Origin: Bipolaris cookei
Taxonomy: Eukaryota; Ascomycota; Dothideomycetes; Pleosporales; Pleosporaceae
Assembly: GCA_002286855.1 (NCBI GenBank)
Contig: NRSV01000001.1
Span: 720,276-784,275 of the forward strand
DNA length: 64,000 nt
Direction: 5' to 3'
The translations under genes and the position numbers were made by a program. A model generated the notes under the pieces. It did not search any database, had not been told where the DNA came from, and saw nothing but the letters and a program-made list of their open reading frames with translations. Positions 19,226-30,686 of the stretch are shown here, one piece after another. How positions within the stretch are numbered: position 1 is the first letter of the stretch; the number at the start of each line of letters is the position of its first letter.

Positions 19226-21040
19226 TCAGGCTCGCGTAGAATGATCTGTGACTCCTGGATCGTCGCTGCAGTATTCTTCATCGTCTGGACTCAATATTTG
19301 CGTCATTTCGTATTCTTCAGCATTTTGTACCTCTTTGACGGGGCTGTCATCAATATTCTTGAACATCCGGTAAAAAATGATCCCGGTAACTGCAGCAGCA
19401 CTTGCCAAGCCAAAATACAGCCACTGCTGGTGAGGGTCCCTCGCCAGGGGCGCGATGAGTATGCCCAACGCACTGCCACCAGCGCTTGTGAGAAGAAACA
19501 AGCTCATGATAAAGCTCTTCATATTCTCTGGCGCTTTCGCATATGCTAGCTCCAACCCCGTGATACTGGCAAGAATTTCACTAACAGCAACGAGCACATA
19601 TGCCGGTGTTTGCCACGCAACGTGGATTTCGTTTGGTTTGAACCTTCCCTCCCCGATTTTGCCCGCGTTGCAGTTCGAAGGGCTATAATAGCATGGGGGC
19701 GCTGCATAGATGTATGTTTGGAGGATACCAGCATACAACATAGCCAATGCAGCCACCAAGAAGCCAAGCGAAATGCGCGTTATCGGCTGGAAGACAAGGT
19801 GCAGACGGGTACGGATGAATGGGTAGATGAAGCGGTCCATAAGTGGAATTAGTATGATGATCGTGACGGGGTCGATATTAGGAAGAATGTCGTTGGGAAG
19901 ACCGTGGAGCTCCATCTGTCCGGCTTGCGATATAAAGTTGTTCATCATCTGCGAGAACGTGACCCAGTAGATGGGAAAGAACAAGAAAACTTTGCACGCC
20001 ACCAGTGCTGTCTTTAGCTCTTCAACGAACTTGTCGTCCCAGGTCACTCTTGACTTGAGTCTTCCATGCCCTTGGGCTGAGGCTTTCGCTTTGTTAAGGT
20101 CGCCGCCATTCCTTGCGGCAATGTACAGAGCCCGGAAGCAATTGCCAATAACACCACCTTGAGGCGGCTTGATAATGTATTGCTTCTTCCCTCTTACCAG
20201 TATCACATAACCGACGCAAAACATGATCAGCGGTAAAAGGTATGCGCTCCAGAAACCAACATGCAACTCCAGCATTGTGGTTGCGATTGCTGATATCGAA
20301 CCAACGTTTATGCACATATAGAAAACCATATAGATCCTCTGCACCGTGAGCTCTGGGTCGACAATGACCTTTTTCCCACTTGGCAGAGTTTTGACAAAGG
20401 GCTTGTTGGACCGAACTTGCTCTGCGATCAACGGTGACACATTACTTTTGATACCACCCGTACCGAGTCCAATGATTAACATGGCAACAACAAGCCCGGG
20501 AAAAGCGGCCCCACTTCGGATAGCCCACGACAAGCTCGTCAAAAAGAGAATTGTGATCCCGCCCATGTAAACCAGACTGAACCATTTGATTGTTGCGTAC
20601 TTGCCGAGATACTGGTCCGCGATAATGGCCCCGAACAAGGGCGTTAAATAGCACCAGAACTGGAAAAAATTGGTCATTGCAGTAGCACCTGACTGTTTTA
20701 GGCCAAGAGCTCCAGGAAGACCGTTGGAATCGTTGTATCCGTTGGCGATATAGTTTTGGAATGGACCGGATAAGCCATAGTAGGCAAAACGCTCACATAG
20801 CTCCACGATAGCTACCAAGAAGGCGCCACGAGGAAGAGTGTCAGCTACCCGTGGAAGAAAGAGGTCGTCTTCTGATGTGGGAACAGCTCCGATATGAACG
20901 GGCGGTTCAAAACCTGTGTCCTCCGAACCCTCATCTGCGATTTTGCCGTGAACAGTCAACCTTGCGCTTGCATCCTCGGTTTGTGCAACGGTTGTGTATG
21001 CACCCCTGTTTTCGGCATCTCGACTGCGCGAGGATACCAT
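19226..21040 (-). CDS. ptr2: Proton-coupled di/tripeptide transporter, POT/PTR2 family
   Basis: A single exon of 604 residues. It imports di- and tripeptides across the plasma membrane with protons. The cytoplasmic N-terminus (about 75 residues) is followed by roughly twelve membrane segments. Family motifs are ELCERFAYYGLSGPFQNYI (the ExxER-type start of helix 1), GAIIADQYLGKYATI, and the PTR2 signature FYMCINVGSISA. The C-terminal part has TSAGGSALGILIAPLA and an acidic tail (EEYEMTQILSPDDEEYC). Length and order match yeast and plant PTR2 proteins. The ATG at 21040 is the first in this frame with the family-like N-terminus. Nitrogen-source control is usual for the family but not shown here. 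Confidence 0.93.
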   Translation of the reverse strand: MVSSRSRDAENRGAYTTVAQTEDASARLTVHGKIADEGSEDTGFEPPVHIGAVPTSEDDLFLPRVADTLPRGAFLVAIVELCERFAYYGLSGPFQNYIANGYNDSNGLPGALGLKQSGATAMTNFFQFWCYLTPLFGAIIADQYLGKYATIKWFSLVYMGGITILFLTSLSWAIRSGAAFPGLVVAMLIIGLGTGGIKSNVSPLIAEQVRSNKPFVKTLPSGKKVIVDPELTVQRIYMVFYMCINVGSISAIATTMLELHVGFWSAYLLPLIMFCVGYVILVRGKKQYIIKPPQGGVIGNCFRALYIAARNGGDLNKAKASAQGHGRLKSRVTWDDKFVEELKTALVACKVFLFFPIYWVTFSQMMNNFISQAGQMELHGLPNDILPNIDPVTIIILIPLMDRFIYPFIRTRLHLVFQPITRISLGFLVAALAMLYAGILQTYIYAAPPCYYSPSNCNAGKIGEGRFKPNEIHVAWQTPAYVLVAVSEILASITGLELAYAKAPENMKSFIMSLFLLTSAGGSALGILIAPLARDPHQQWLYFGLASAAAVTGIIFYRMFKNIDDSPVKEVQNAEEYEMTQILSPDDEEYCSDDPGVTDHSTRA

Positions 21041-21424
21041 GTTGGAGGGTCAATCCAGTCCACCGCTATTCCGGTGTATCACAGCTTTCCTCCTCTTGTT
21101 TTTCCCCTTGTATCTGCCCTGGTCTGCAGTTGAGATGGTTCAGTGCAAACTAAAAACACTAGAATTTCATTGCATGGTTGTTAGAAGCATGTGTTATGTG
21201 AATGCAAGCATCATGGAGGCGATGTATCTGTGAAGCTTTCAAAGAATGGAATCTGAATTGTAGTCCATGAAGACACGCGTTCACGAAGTGAGACGGTGCT
21301 TGCGTCGGGCTAAGCCGAATGGAGCACTGAATAGCCCCACCATCTTTCACAAGCGCGGAACATAGCAATACATCGACTGATGTGAATTCTACAATACTGT
21401 CTCATCGAACACGGAGTCTAACCT
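21041..21424. other. PTR2 upstream region / Chl1 3' flank
   Basis: A 384-base gap between two minus-strand genes. It should hold the ptr2 promoter. No specific site was recognised. Confidence 0.5.
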
Positions 21425-24057
21425 TCATTTCTTGTCTGCAAAGAATCCAATCAACTTACCCTCTACGTCCGTCACCCCCAGCCCACCAGTTAGACTACCC
21501 CTAATCCACTTGGGTAGCTTATCTTGTATCCGCTTGCTCCCATACCGTCTGTCCAACATCAAAATGGCCGCATAATCACCTTTGTGTCTGATAGCCCGTC
21601 CCACACATTGATTCACAGAGCGCATACATGCATTCTCGTAAAATTCTCGTGCTGCTGCCTTGCCATCACCACCGTTTTTTGCTTCTTTGGCAGCGATATA
21701 CTGCATCTTTGCTTTCCACTCCGCTGAATGCGCGTTTGGAAATGGAAGGCTGACGACGACAACACCGCGACCTAATGCGTCACTGAAGTTGATACCCTCG
21801 GACAGTGTTCCACCAATGACGGCAAAGAGCAGCGCACCTCGGCCGTTGCCAGATGCGATGGCCGCACTGTAGGCATTGAGAACCGAGTTGACAGCTGCCT
21901 CCTTGACTGCCGAGGATGCATCTAGATTCTGTTGACTGCGCTGCTCTAAAAACACTGGTTTACTGTTTTTGAAATTATCCCAGAACGTGGTGTTCGACTG
22001 TAATGGCTTCAGGCGCTTCCATGCCGCGATACAGGTGGCCAAATACGAGTAGCTGGGGAAGAAAACTACCACTCCATCGGGTATGTCTCGCGCAAATGCT
22101 GAAATAGCGGCCCCGAGATCAATCATTGTCTTTTCTTTGTTGCGGTTTTCAAACGTAAAGTCAAACTCTGCGCCGTTCGTCGCTCGTACAACGGGTACAG
22201 CGAGTAGGTTCGAAGGGGGTATAACATGCCCGCAGGATAGCGTTTTGATCTTCGAATGGTCTAGATATGATAACAGATGCTGCTCATAGTCGCTCATTGG
22301 GGACATTGTACCGCCTGCAAGTACTAGTGCCCTTGCTTCTTCAACGATATCTTTGAAATGAAACGTGGGGTCGAGAAGCATGTATCGCAGCGTTGTTACG
22401 CTGTCCTCCTTTGAGTAGAAGAATCGGCCTTCCGCGGAAGGGTTCATCAAGGAGAGTAGAAAAGCTTGTACATGCATAAGCACAGGAACACTGTGACGGG
22501 GTCCCTTCTTGGACACTTGCTTTGTCGATTCATCGACTGTTTGCTCAGCGTATGCTGTATATCCGTCAACCTTTCGAGCAAGTCTGCTTTCTTGGAGGTA
22601 TGCATTGAGCTTAAAAACATTGATCTGGTCAACGCCCTTTCCGGACATTATAGATACCATGTCAACCAGGCCATCAGTCGCCTTTGGGTCGGCGTCGATA
22701 GACTGCAAATATGCAAGGATTGAATCCAGGATCCTGACTGTCTGGGCAACATAGACTCGGTTCTTTCCTTTTAGCTTGTTGCGAAACTTTTGAAGATACG
22801 CTGTAAGCTGGGCGCGCGCTTGTTGAACTTGGCCGAGCGTTACAAAAACGGAGTAAATGCCTGCTATAGCGTCCATCAAATTGTGCGCTTCATCGATAAT
22901 GACGACATGGTCTTTAAGAGATAGTCCAAGTGCCTCACGAGCAGTGCGTTGTAAAAGCAATGGATACGGCAAGGTCACAATCTAGGTTCGTTAGTATATA
23001 GACGTATATTGGATTGCTGGAAATTCAAGCTCACCTCGCAGTACTTTGTCGCTGGTCTTGAAGCATAATAGGGACATACCCCCAGCTTCTTGCCCAGCGA
23101 TCCGAGATCCTCAATGTCTCTGATCTTTGCAAGCGCATGATCACGAAAGTCATTGATTAGAGGCTTGTTTTCTTTACTCGGCATATGGGGACATCGGCTT
23201 TCGGTGCTGCTATCCTGTTGTAGCTCTAGACATCGTTCGTTGATAGCAGTAGCGCTCCCAAGCTTATTCACCTTATCATTAATACATAAATTCTTCCTTG
23301 ATCCGAGTGTAAGGTATTTGACATCTTCCACGAGTGATTCCACATCGTCACCGTTTATATCATCATCCAAAGTAATGGCAGGCGGCATCTTGACCCGGCC
23401 CAACTCACTCGAAAATTGTGTCAGCTGAGAGTGCGTCCGGGAACAGAAGAATATCTTTGTCTCGTCGGGCATCTCCCCATCGTCGTTCTTCGGAGCATCG
23501 TCAGCATACCCCAGCGATGCCATCAACGCCTGTGTTTCTGCCGATAGCCCAGACTCATTAAAGGTACCACCTCTTGCCCGCTTTTGAGATTCCTGGTCGC
23601 TTTCATAGTCGTCAAGCACGAATTGTGCTTCATCATCGTCGTTTGTTTCGCCTGACACAACCTTCCGTCTCTTGTAATTTGACTTGCCATTCTCATAGTG
23701 CTCTTTTGCACGCTTTTCCTTTGCTTTGATTTTTGCAATGCGTTCATTCAACTCTTGTTTGCGATGAAGTGCTTCTTGCTTACGGTGCTTCTGTGCATGC
23801 TCGACAATCCACGATGGCTCTTCGCTATTCGCTACATCGGCTGCAAATCCCTCTTCGAAGGTCCTCCTCTTGTGGTCTCTCAACCATGTCAAAGAGCCGC
23901 AGATCAGGCTCAGTGACTTGCCTGTCCCGGTTGGTGATTCAAAGATGCCGACCTGGCCATTTTCTAAACATTCGTATACAGCACCCATGAACTCATGTTG
24001 GATATCATATGGTGTGTAGGGGTGATGAAAGTTCCGTTGCTCGGTTTTGCTGCCCAT
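21425..24057 (-). CDS. chl1: ATP-dependent DNA helicase Chl1 (Fe-S, XPD/FANCJ type)
   Basis: Two exons: 24057-23035 and 22981-21425 (53-base intron GTGAGC..CCTAG), 859 residues. It is a 5'-3' DNA helicase needed for sister-chromatid cohesion and repair in the nucleus. Visible motifs: start MGSKTEQRNFHHPYTPYDIQ, Walker A in ESPTGTGKSLS, a charged insert, motif Ia region KIFFCSRTHSQLTQF, and four cysteines of the Fe-S cluster (in NLC, ERC, SRC and GVCPYYAS). These are followed by DEAH in VIIDEAHNLMD, LAGGTMSPMSDY, the GRGALLFAVIGGTLSEGIN segment and motif VI QCVGRAIRHKGDYA. Length is as usual for Chl1/DDX11. An upstream in-frame extension lacks an ATG, so the start at 24057 is preferred. Confidence 0.93.
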
Positions 24058-24454
24058 TTTGAAAACGTATACCAATGAGTGGATGTAAGTAGTTGGAAGA
24101 CGCGACGCGTTCACGAAAACGGGTGTTCACGTGTCGCGCTAAGTGCTCACTAGCGTATGAAAAATGAAGCAGTTCTTCTATCTATGGATAGATTGCAAGC
24201 GAAACAGAACATATTCAACTGCATATGGCACGTATTTTAATAGCTGCGTGATGTTATGGGAAAGGACTGCGGGTAGGTCTAACAGAATGTAATAAGATAC
24301 AGGAGTGAGCGCTATGTAACATAGTAAACACTTTAACATCATTTTCTCATAAGATGCTTCCAACAAAGATCTTCATATCGTTATATTGGAACTCTGTAGA
24401 ACCATCGAGATCCGGGTATCATATGCCTGTACTTGTTCTCTTTGTCGTGAAGCA
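24058..24454. other. Intergenic between chl1 and the acetyltransferase
   Basis: A 397-base stretch containing the chl1 promoter and the 3' flank of the MYST gene. Nothing else recognised. Confidence 0.5.
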
Positions 24455-25683
24455 TCAAGACTCTTCACTGCCACCCCTGCTTACTTCCCGTGCAATGAAC
24501 GCATCAGGATCCACCGGACAGCTTTTGACATCTACCTTGTGCTTACCCGCCCATGCTCTGACTTTTGCCTTGTTGATTACGGCATCTGCGCCGCCCTTCT
24601 TTTTCTGTTCGAGAACGTCCATCATCTGCAAGGTTGCAATGATGTCCTCGGGCACAATGTACGTCTTTTCACGAAGTTCTTGCACGGTGAGTGTCTTCTT
24701 GGACGGACATGAGAGGAGGGTACGAGCAAGTGTTTGTGACCAATAGTGGTTGTAGGCAATGCGACCGAGATCGGACAGCGCTGTCGTGATGTTAGCACTA
24801 GTTGGCGTGTAAGAGGACAGACCAAAAATAGCTTACGCTTCTCAGGGCCACCCAGCCTCTCTTCTCGCCTACTCATTTCGTAGCTTGCACCCATCAACAA
24901 CTGGCCCAATCCCTGCTTCTGCCACGGTGGGAAGACCAATATACATGCGAGGTTATTGTTGTCCCAGCTCATCTTCTCCTTGCTGAAGAAGCCTACGACC
25001 TGCCCCTGCGTCCCCACTCCACTTGGCGGTGTTTCTTCGTCAAGACTGGTGTTAGGTATGCTAGGTGTGGGATTGTGCGCAACTAGGAGATAGTACAAGA
25101 AGGTCGTGACGTCGTAGAAGACCGATTTGGTGTCGAGGAAGAGCTTCGCAAAGAGCGATAGGTTCTGCGCATAAAGTTTATTCTTCTCGCCATCGATCTC
25201 ATAGAGGGAATAGTTGTCTTTTGTATAGACGTTAATGCCCGGGGGTGGAGTGTTGCGAAGTGGACATGCTTTCTGGGGCGCATCAGCTCAACCGGTCTTT
25301 TCTAGACCACACAAGTCCTTCAGACATACCAGATGGCCCAAGAAGCCGACGAGCTCCTTACTATACTTGAAGCACCACTGGCACACGTAGAGCCGCTCGA
25401 CGCGCCTTCCCACAAGCTCTTCTGGGTAGAAGGACGGGTACCATGGCTTGATCAGCAGCGAGCCGAGCACAACCTCGAGGACGTTGGGGCCCGTAGGCGG
25501 TTTCTGTGAATTCTTGAGTGCGGGGGTGGTGGGCGTCGATGTCATGGAGGCTACATCGGGGGCCATTGAACAGGTGCTGACGCGCAGAGGGCTCGTTTCA
25601 CATGCTGCTATGCTGCCGTGGGGTGACGCGGAGCCCGCAAGTATTGTTAGCGCGACGCGGCTGCACGTGACCGTGTCTTCCAT
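24455..25683 (-). CDS. sas2: MYST-family histone acetyltransferase, Sas2-like
   Basis: Three exons: 25683-25330, 25272-24837 and 24780-24455 (57- and 56-base introns), 371 residues. It transfers acetyl groups from acetyl-CoA to histone lysines. After ~75 variable residues comes KPWYPSFYPEEL and a C2HC zinc finger (YVCQWCFKY..GHLKACPLR) that is completed only by splicing. Next come PPPGINVYTKDN, LFLDTKSVFYDV, the putative active-site Cys in NNLACILVFPP, acetyl-CoA loop WQKQGLGQLLMGASYE, and Glu in GGPEKPLSDLG, again restored by splicing. No chromodomain or PHD finger precedes the catalytic domain, which separates it from Esa1 and favours Sas2. In yeast Sas2 acetylates H4K16; the same role here is inferred. 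Confidence 0.88.
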
Positions 25684-25974
25684 ATATGTAGTACGTATAT
25701 TTTATCTACTAAGGGCAACGAACATCATGACCCTTAGAAGCTACCTCCTTATGTTTCTCCACAATGACCTATGAGAAGGATTCCTTGCTCAAAAGCATCC
25801 TCATATCGAACCTCACAACCACACCGTAGGTACCCTCGCTCACTTTTTGTTTAGACTTACTGGTGGTGTGAAGATTCCCGGAGATCTCGTCATGTCCTGC
25901 ATTCCGCACTGGTACGAGTGCAGTGCTTTGAGTACAACCTTATTCTCCAGGTAGTAATTCCACACATTCTTATC
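25684..25974. other. Intergenic, acetyltransferase upstream region
   Basis: Carries the promoter of the MYST gene and the 3' flank of the BTB gene; no other feature recognised. Confidence 0.45.
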
Positions 25975-27244
25975 TTACATAATCACTGACAAGCGAACGT
26001 ACAGCCGCAGGATGATTGCGTTACGGAGACCATGATCCAACTCTGGGCCAACCTCACCATAGATCTCTGCAGCCAGGTAGACAATAGTCAGAGGATTTTG
26101 AATGAAGGAAATGCTATCAATAATTGTCTTGGAGACTTTCTGCTTGATTGATTCGAGGTTATACTGCACACATTGTCAGAACTGTAAACCATATGAATTA
26201 TGGAGGGAGCTTGGCCTTATCGCAGGCGATGAAGAGGGCCAGCAAATCCCGTATGATGCAATCTTTCTCAAATGCGTTTCTGAGTGCAAATTTGCTGAAG
26301 ATTGATCCTGTGGTTGGATTGTATACTCCATATATCTCCTTGAGCATTGTGCTCACAGTCTGGCTGTCCTCGGGCAGTGTGATAGAGCACTGGTTGGTTT
26401 CCTTCAGAACGGTAGCAGGGCTCAGGCGCCTTGTATGACGCACATATATCTCTTACTGCAAATTTTCCATCACAAACCGCGTTGAAGTACTGCGATCGTG
26501 TGCAGAGCCTAGCTGCTGTGTCAGCTATATCGACAAAGTAAGAGACATGACACCTATAAGACACGATGAGCTTGAAACATCCTACCGACAGCCATAATTG
26601 TAAATTCGGTACACTTGCCAGTCTTATAGATACTGCGGCTGTTAGCTGATAGTCTGAGAGCTTTAGTTGAAGTATTTACCGGGCCCATTCTGACGTGTTC
26701 TCGTCCGGAGCTGCCACCCACAATTGACATTTCTGATTGGTATAGCCCTCCTTCTCCATGCTGAAGTCGGTACGGGCCAGTACAGCATTACTATGTAATT
26801 GAATCAGTATTGTTCGAGTATGGGTGGAAAAGGCGATACATACGAAGCAGCTTCATAAATCTCAAAGTGAGAATTGCCAACTGTGGTGGCAATCCGCCCA
26901 AGCGTGTGTACGAAGTCCCTGGCGTCCGCACTAGTTGTGAAGTACAGGTCGATCTGCGTATGTGGCATAAGTACGCAAACTTTCTTGCATGAGTTGTTGA
27001 AGCGAGTGCAGACTGAGTGCGCCTTGGAGACCTGGAAGAAGACCGGCTCCTCAGTATCGGGAAACTGTGCCATCACAGCAACACCAGGTTCAGTCTGGTA
27101 CACCAGTCCAAATTCGGAGTTGGTACGATCGAGCACCAGTTGCGCTGGGCCCGACGATTTGACATCGTGGCTGACGGTAAACAATTGCATCCGCCAGGTG
27201 ATCGGGCCCTGCTCATTGTTGACGTGTGTAACTGAAGAGGTCAT
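25975..27244 (-). CDS. BTB/POZ domain protein, six exons, one doubtful splice site
   Basis: Exons by eye: 27244-26844, 26790-26680, 26632-26586, 26524-26457, 26401-26216 and 26163-25975, giving 333 residues. The first ~185 residues (MTSSVTHVNNEQGPITWRM..) match nothing I recognise. Then come a BTB-like core (YKTGKCTEFTIMAV, RSQYFNAVCDGKF, SITLPEDSQTVSTMLKEIYG) and a BACK-like helix region (ALFIACDK-YNLESIKQKV, TIVYLAAEIYGEV, GLRNAIILRL). The first four introns have GT..AG ends and keep the frame. The last, needed to join ACDK to YNLES, would have to use GC (AAG then GCCAAG) as donor. If not spliced, the protein ends at 26198 with 276 residues and loses the last helices. So either a non-canonical intron or a recently damaged gene. 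Confidence 0.68.
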
Positions 27245-27717
27245 AGCTGCTGATAAGCCTGGATTTGGCAGAATAACAAGTTATACGAGATCGGTGACAG
27301 AAGCCTTGAGGGTGTAAATCACAATAGGTAATGAGGTTTTGTTGGACGTAGAACTAAAGTATGTTAGAGTTCTATCAACGTACATACTTGTGAGATACCA
27401 TCTGAGTGGTAGGCGGTGAAAGTCCGATAGGTAAGTGAGAACACAGCATGGATTCTGCGTCAAGACGAGGTGAGAGACTTCACTACGCACTATCAATATT
27501 TCGAGGCAGCCTATTGAGTGTGAAAAAAACCGTTCTCATCCAACGCATGTCCCAGCAACATTCTCACCAATACACGCTCTCGGTTCTATCCCGTTACATA
27601 CTCGTGGGTTTCCCATTGTTTTCCGCGCCTTTTGAACGCCAATGATTCGTGTTTTACACTGCCCAACAAACCTGGATTTGGCTAACAACAAAATGAATAT
27701 AATTCCCACACATCCGC
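27245..27717. other. Intergenic between two minus-strand genes
   Basis: A 473-base stretch with the BTB gene promoter and the 3' flank of the next gene. Short open frames only. Confidence 0.5.
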
Positions 27718-29079
27718 TTACCAGGTCGTAGAGACCTGGGGATACTCCTTCTTACTAATCTTGAGGTCGTCGTAGACGGCATCATCACCTGATAATCAGT
27801 TAGCACCTGCATTGTCAAACATCTAACAGAGAACTCACCATGAAGATGCTCGACGCGAAGCTCGTCTTCATGCTCGAGCTTCTCGATCTCCTCGAGCGGA
27901 GTTTCCTTATCGTGCTTCTGGTCCTTCGTGGTAGGCTTGACGCCCGACTCCAGCTTCTCGCCAATGAGCAGGATCTGGCAGTACTCGTAGTCAAGATACT
28001 TCGGCTTCGCTTCGACCCAAGCTAGTCCACGGAACTCTTCGATGAATCTGTCCCATGATCAGTACGTGATGATTTCACGATACCAAGCACACTCACTCTT
28101 GAGGGAAACCGGGTTTTTGAGGGAGCTGAGCCTGGGCAGGTCCACTCCGCTCAGGGTTCTTGACGCTGATGATGAAGCTGCCCTGATCCTTGATACCCAG
28201 ATCATTCTGCACCTCACCAAGCTCTGAGGGGATAGTAGTGGAATAGACAAGATGACATGTACGGTCTTCAGTACGTGTGATTGCGTACACACCCTCAGCC
28301 ACTGGAGCAACGGGTTCAACGCGCCGACTGCCCTGTGTCTTTGTGTTGTACTCTTCCGCACGGAAGAAGTCCTCCTTCAGCTCCTTTATAGTAATACTTA
28401 CTTTCTCAACAAAAGCCATGAAACGATCATTGTGCGACTTTGGGAAAACCTTCTTAGGAAGCGCGAACAGACGATTGTTGTTGTTATCCGCAAGCGGGCC
28501 ATCACCGAGTTTGGCACCTACTGGCATAGGTCGTAGGACGAAGAATGTGCGCTGGAGATCGCCCACGTTTTCAGATTCTTCAATGCCGACGCGGTTGCGA
28601 GTGAAAAAGTAAATGACGCCTTTTTCAAGGATGTTCGACGGAACCTGCTTTGCACGCTGTGATGATTCCTCGATCGCGCCCTCTCCATTGGTGACTGATT
28701 CTTTTGTAGTATTGTGCGAATCATTTTCTTGTTCGTCCCGTGTCGTTGTATGCGCTTTTGACTCAGTATTGGAATCGTTGTCACCTTGTTTTTCGGTACC
28801 AGACGGCTTTGCATCGTCGCCGTTGGACAAAGCTTGCTCATCACTCGCGTTGACAAGGTCCTCGTCGACCTTTTCCTCGGATTTGTCTGTTTGTTTCACA
28901 GTCTCACCATCGTCTGAGAAGTCTTTCACCTCCTCGTCTTTTTCTTTGCCTGATCCCATAGTCTCTTCTATAGTGGTCTGCTTCTTCGCTGCTTTAGTTT
29001 CGCACTTGGGAGATGGCTCGATCTCATGCTTCCTCTTAGTGCCAGCTACGGCATCGCTGCTTTTCGTGGGGCTTGACAT
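27718..29079 (-). CDS. Conserved fungal acidic protein (often annotated 'BTB domain transcription factor')
   Basis: Three exons: 29079-28097, 28047-27840 and 27789-27718 (49- and 50-base introns), 420 residues. The first ~150 residues are low-complexity and acidic, with a KRKHE basic patch and a possible nuclear signal. The conserved part begins near residue 150 (LEKGVIYFFTRNRVGIEE), followed by LQRTFFVLRPMPVGAKLGDG, RLFALPKKVFPKS, FVEKVSITIKELKE, YSTTIPSELGEVQNDLG, QGSFIISVKNPE and, after intron 1, FIEEFRGLAW and YLDYEYCQILLIGE. From memory, this family is annotated as a BTB-domain transcription factor in many ascomycetes. I see no clear BTB fold or DNA-binding motif here, so that label is doubtful. 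Function unknown; nuclear location is inferred from composition. Confidence 0.78.
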
Positions 29080-29494
29080 GTTACTGGAATTGTGTAGAAG
29101 AATGTGTTGCAGTCAAATGTGCTGATATTGTGTCAATTGAGTAGAATGTAGAGAATCTGTTAATAAAAAAAATTGAGCAGTGAAGAATGGGAAAGAAATA
29201 AGGGTACGGACAGACGATTGCGCTGGAAGGTTATGGCAGTCGCGTCGCGTGTGTAGTGACGTCAATGGCAGTATTCGGCACATCAACGCGTCAGGAAGGC
29301 ACGTGCAGCAATAGCCGCCAGAACAAAGTTGTCATCAATATCGTGGTTGTCATAAGAATGAGGTATGCGAATACGAATGCTTAACCCCATGATTGCCTAC
29401 AGCAAGCATAGCCTGTGTGGCGCCTCTGACGAAGCACTGAAATACACACGTCTGTTTATTTTACACGGAGTGTCGACCAGAGACAGTGCTTTTT
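29080..29494. other. Intergenic region
   Basis: A 415-base stretch with the promoter of the acidic-protein gene and the 3' flank of hem4. It contains a short A run near 29165 and no gene. Confidence 0.5.
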
Positions 29495-30424
29495 TTAACC
29501 GCACTTCTCAAGAAAATCTTTAATACCCTCTGCTATACCCTCTGGAGTTGGCTTTTCTGCACACACATCGGGAGTAAAACCAAATTGCTGTATGAGATAG
29601 TCGCGAGTAGTCGGGCCGATGGTGGCTATGAGTATGTTCCTCTGTTCGGCAGACGCTTTTGCTCTACCAGTCTCAGCATCCAAAAGATCCAGGCTCTCTA
29701 GCATCGCCTGGCATCCGCTTGGGGAGAATACAACGACCCATTGACGTCCGAAACCCCTTTTGGCGTTGTCTTTCCAAATAACCGAAAAATTATCCTTGAA
29801 AGACTGCATCTCTCCGGTCTCGTATATAACCAATTCATCTACTTTTGCTCTAGTGTTTGGCTCCAGCTCCGCCGACTGGAGCGTTTTTGGTATTATATCC
29901 CTTCTCTTATCTCCGACCATGAACAGAACAGGTGGGTTGGGAGTATCTGGATACATGGCGTTATAATGTTGCAGGATAAAGCCAGCTAGTGCTTCACCGT
30001 TGCCAGTTTCTTCACCCAGAATCGGGCATTTAAGCCCTAACGCTCGCAGTCCACGTGCGGTAGCCGGGCCTACGACATAGAGTGGCAGGCTCTCTGGAAG
30101 TAGGTCATCAACCTGGTAGGTTCCTTGGCTACGAATTTCTTGGATAACCTCGGTGAATGCCTCAACGGCCCGCTGCGAAGTAAATATCAGGGCGCCATAT
30201 GTCGTGAGGCCTTGTTGCGACTTCGGCACCAAGCCTCGGCTGGTGACATGCTCACGCACCTTGTGCAGAGCGTCTCGTTTGAACCTGTGCTCCAGCACCG
30301 GCACAAAAACAGGGGCGTAGCGGCCATTGTCGAGGCCAAGCAACAGCTCTTCGTACGTGTCCGTGGGTACCGACTTCGTTTTGAGTAACAAGATGGGGAC
30401 ACTGCCCCGCGATTGCTCCGCCAT
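29495..30424 (-). CDS. hem4: Uroporphyrinogen-III synthase
   Basis: A single exon of 309 residues. It closes and inverts hydroxymethylbilane to uroporphyrinogen III, the fourth step of haem synthesis, in the cytosol. Two-lobed HemD fold signs: VPILLLKTKSVPTDTYEELL at the start, YAPVFVPVLEHRF, ALIFTSQRAVEAF, LYVVGPATARGLRALG, ILGEETGNGEALAGFI, VLFMVGDKRRDIIPKTL, DELVIYETGE, VVVFSPSGCQAMLESL, and ATIGPTTRDYLIQQFGFTPD near the C-terminus. Length fits fungal Hem4 (about 270-310). It is divergent from bfr1, with a 262-base shared promoter. Confidence 0.93.
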   Translation of the reverse strand: MAEQSRGSVPILLLKTKSVPTDTYEELLLGLDNGRYAPVFVPVLEHRFKRDALHKVREHVTSRGLVPKSQQGLTTYGALIFTSQRAVEAFTEVIQEIRSQGTYQVDDLLPESLPLYVVGPATARGLRALGLKCPILGEETGNGEALAGFILQHYNAMYPDTPNPPVLFMVGDKRRDIIPKTLQSAELEPNTRAKVDELVIYETGEMQSFKDNFSVIWKDNAKRGFGRQWVVVFSPSGCQAMLESLDLLDAETGRAKASAEQRNILIATIGPTTRDYLIQQFGFTPDVCAEKPTPEGIAEGIKDFLEKCG

Positions 30425-30686
30425 CTTGTAGTTTGGTGGGTGAGGTTCGAGGCCTCCGGTGAATGTCTGGTGGATGGAGAATGCGGCACTAGCCCATCCG
30501 CTAAAATTCGGGCAAAGTTGCCAACATTCCGCGGTTCACTCGAGACCCTCGATTTTAATAGTTGTCCTCCCCACCGCTCTTACTGTCCACCCTCACCCTT
30601 TGGTGGTCAACACAACTCGCGCAGGCTCTCCTCTACCGTCGCATTCCATCAGTCAACTCGTCAACCCAATTGACTGCATAGCAGAC
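30425..30686. promoter_or_regulatory. Shared divergent promoter region, hem4 / bfr1
   Basis: The 262 bases between the two start codons must hold both promoters. No defined site is recognised; the bfr1 side becomes pyrimidine-rich (CTGTCCACCCTCACCC at about 30586). Confidence 0.5.

Noticed and set aside
13670..29079. Possible secondary-metabolite or functional gene cluster
   Set aside because: Neighbours are unrelated housekeeping genes; no synthase, tailoring set or pathway regulator.
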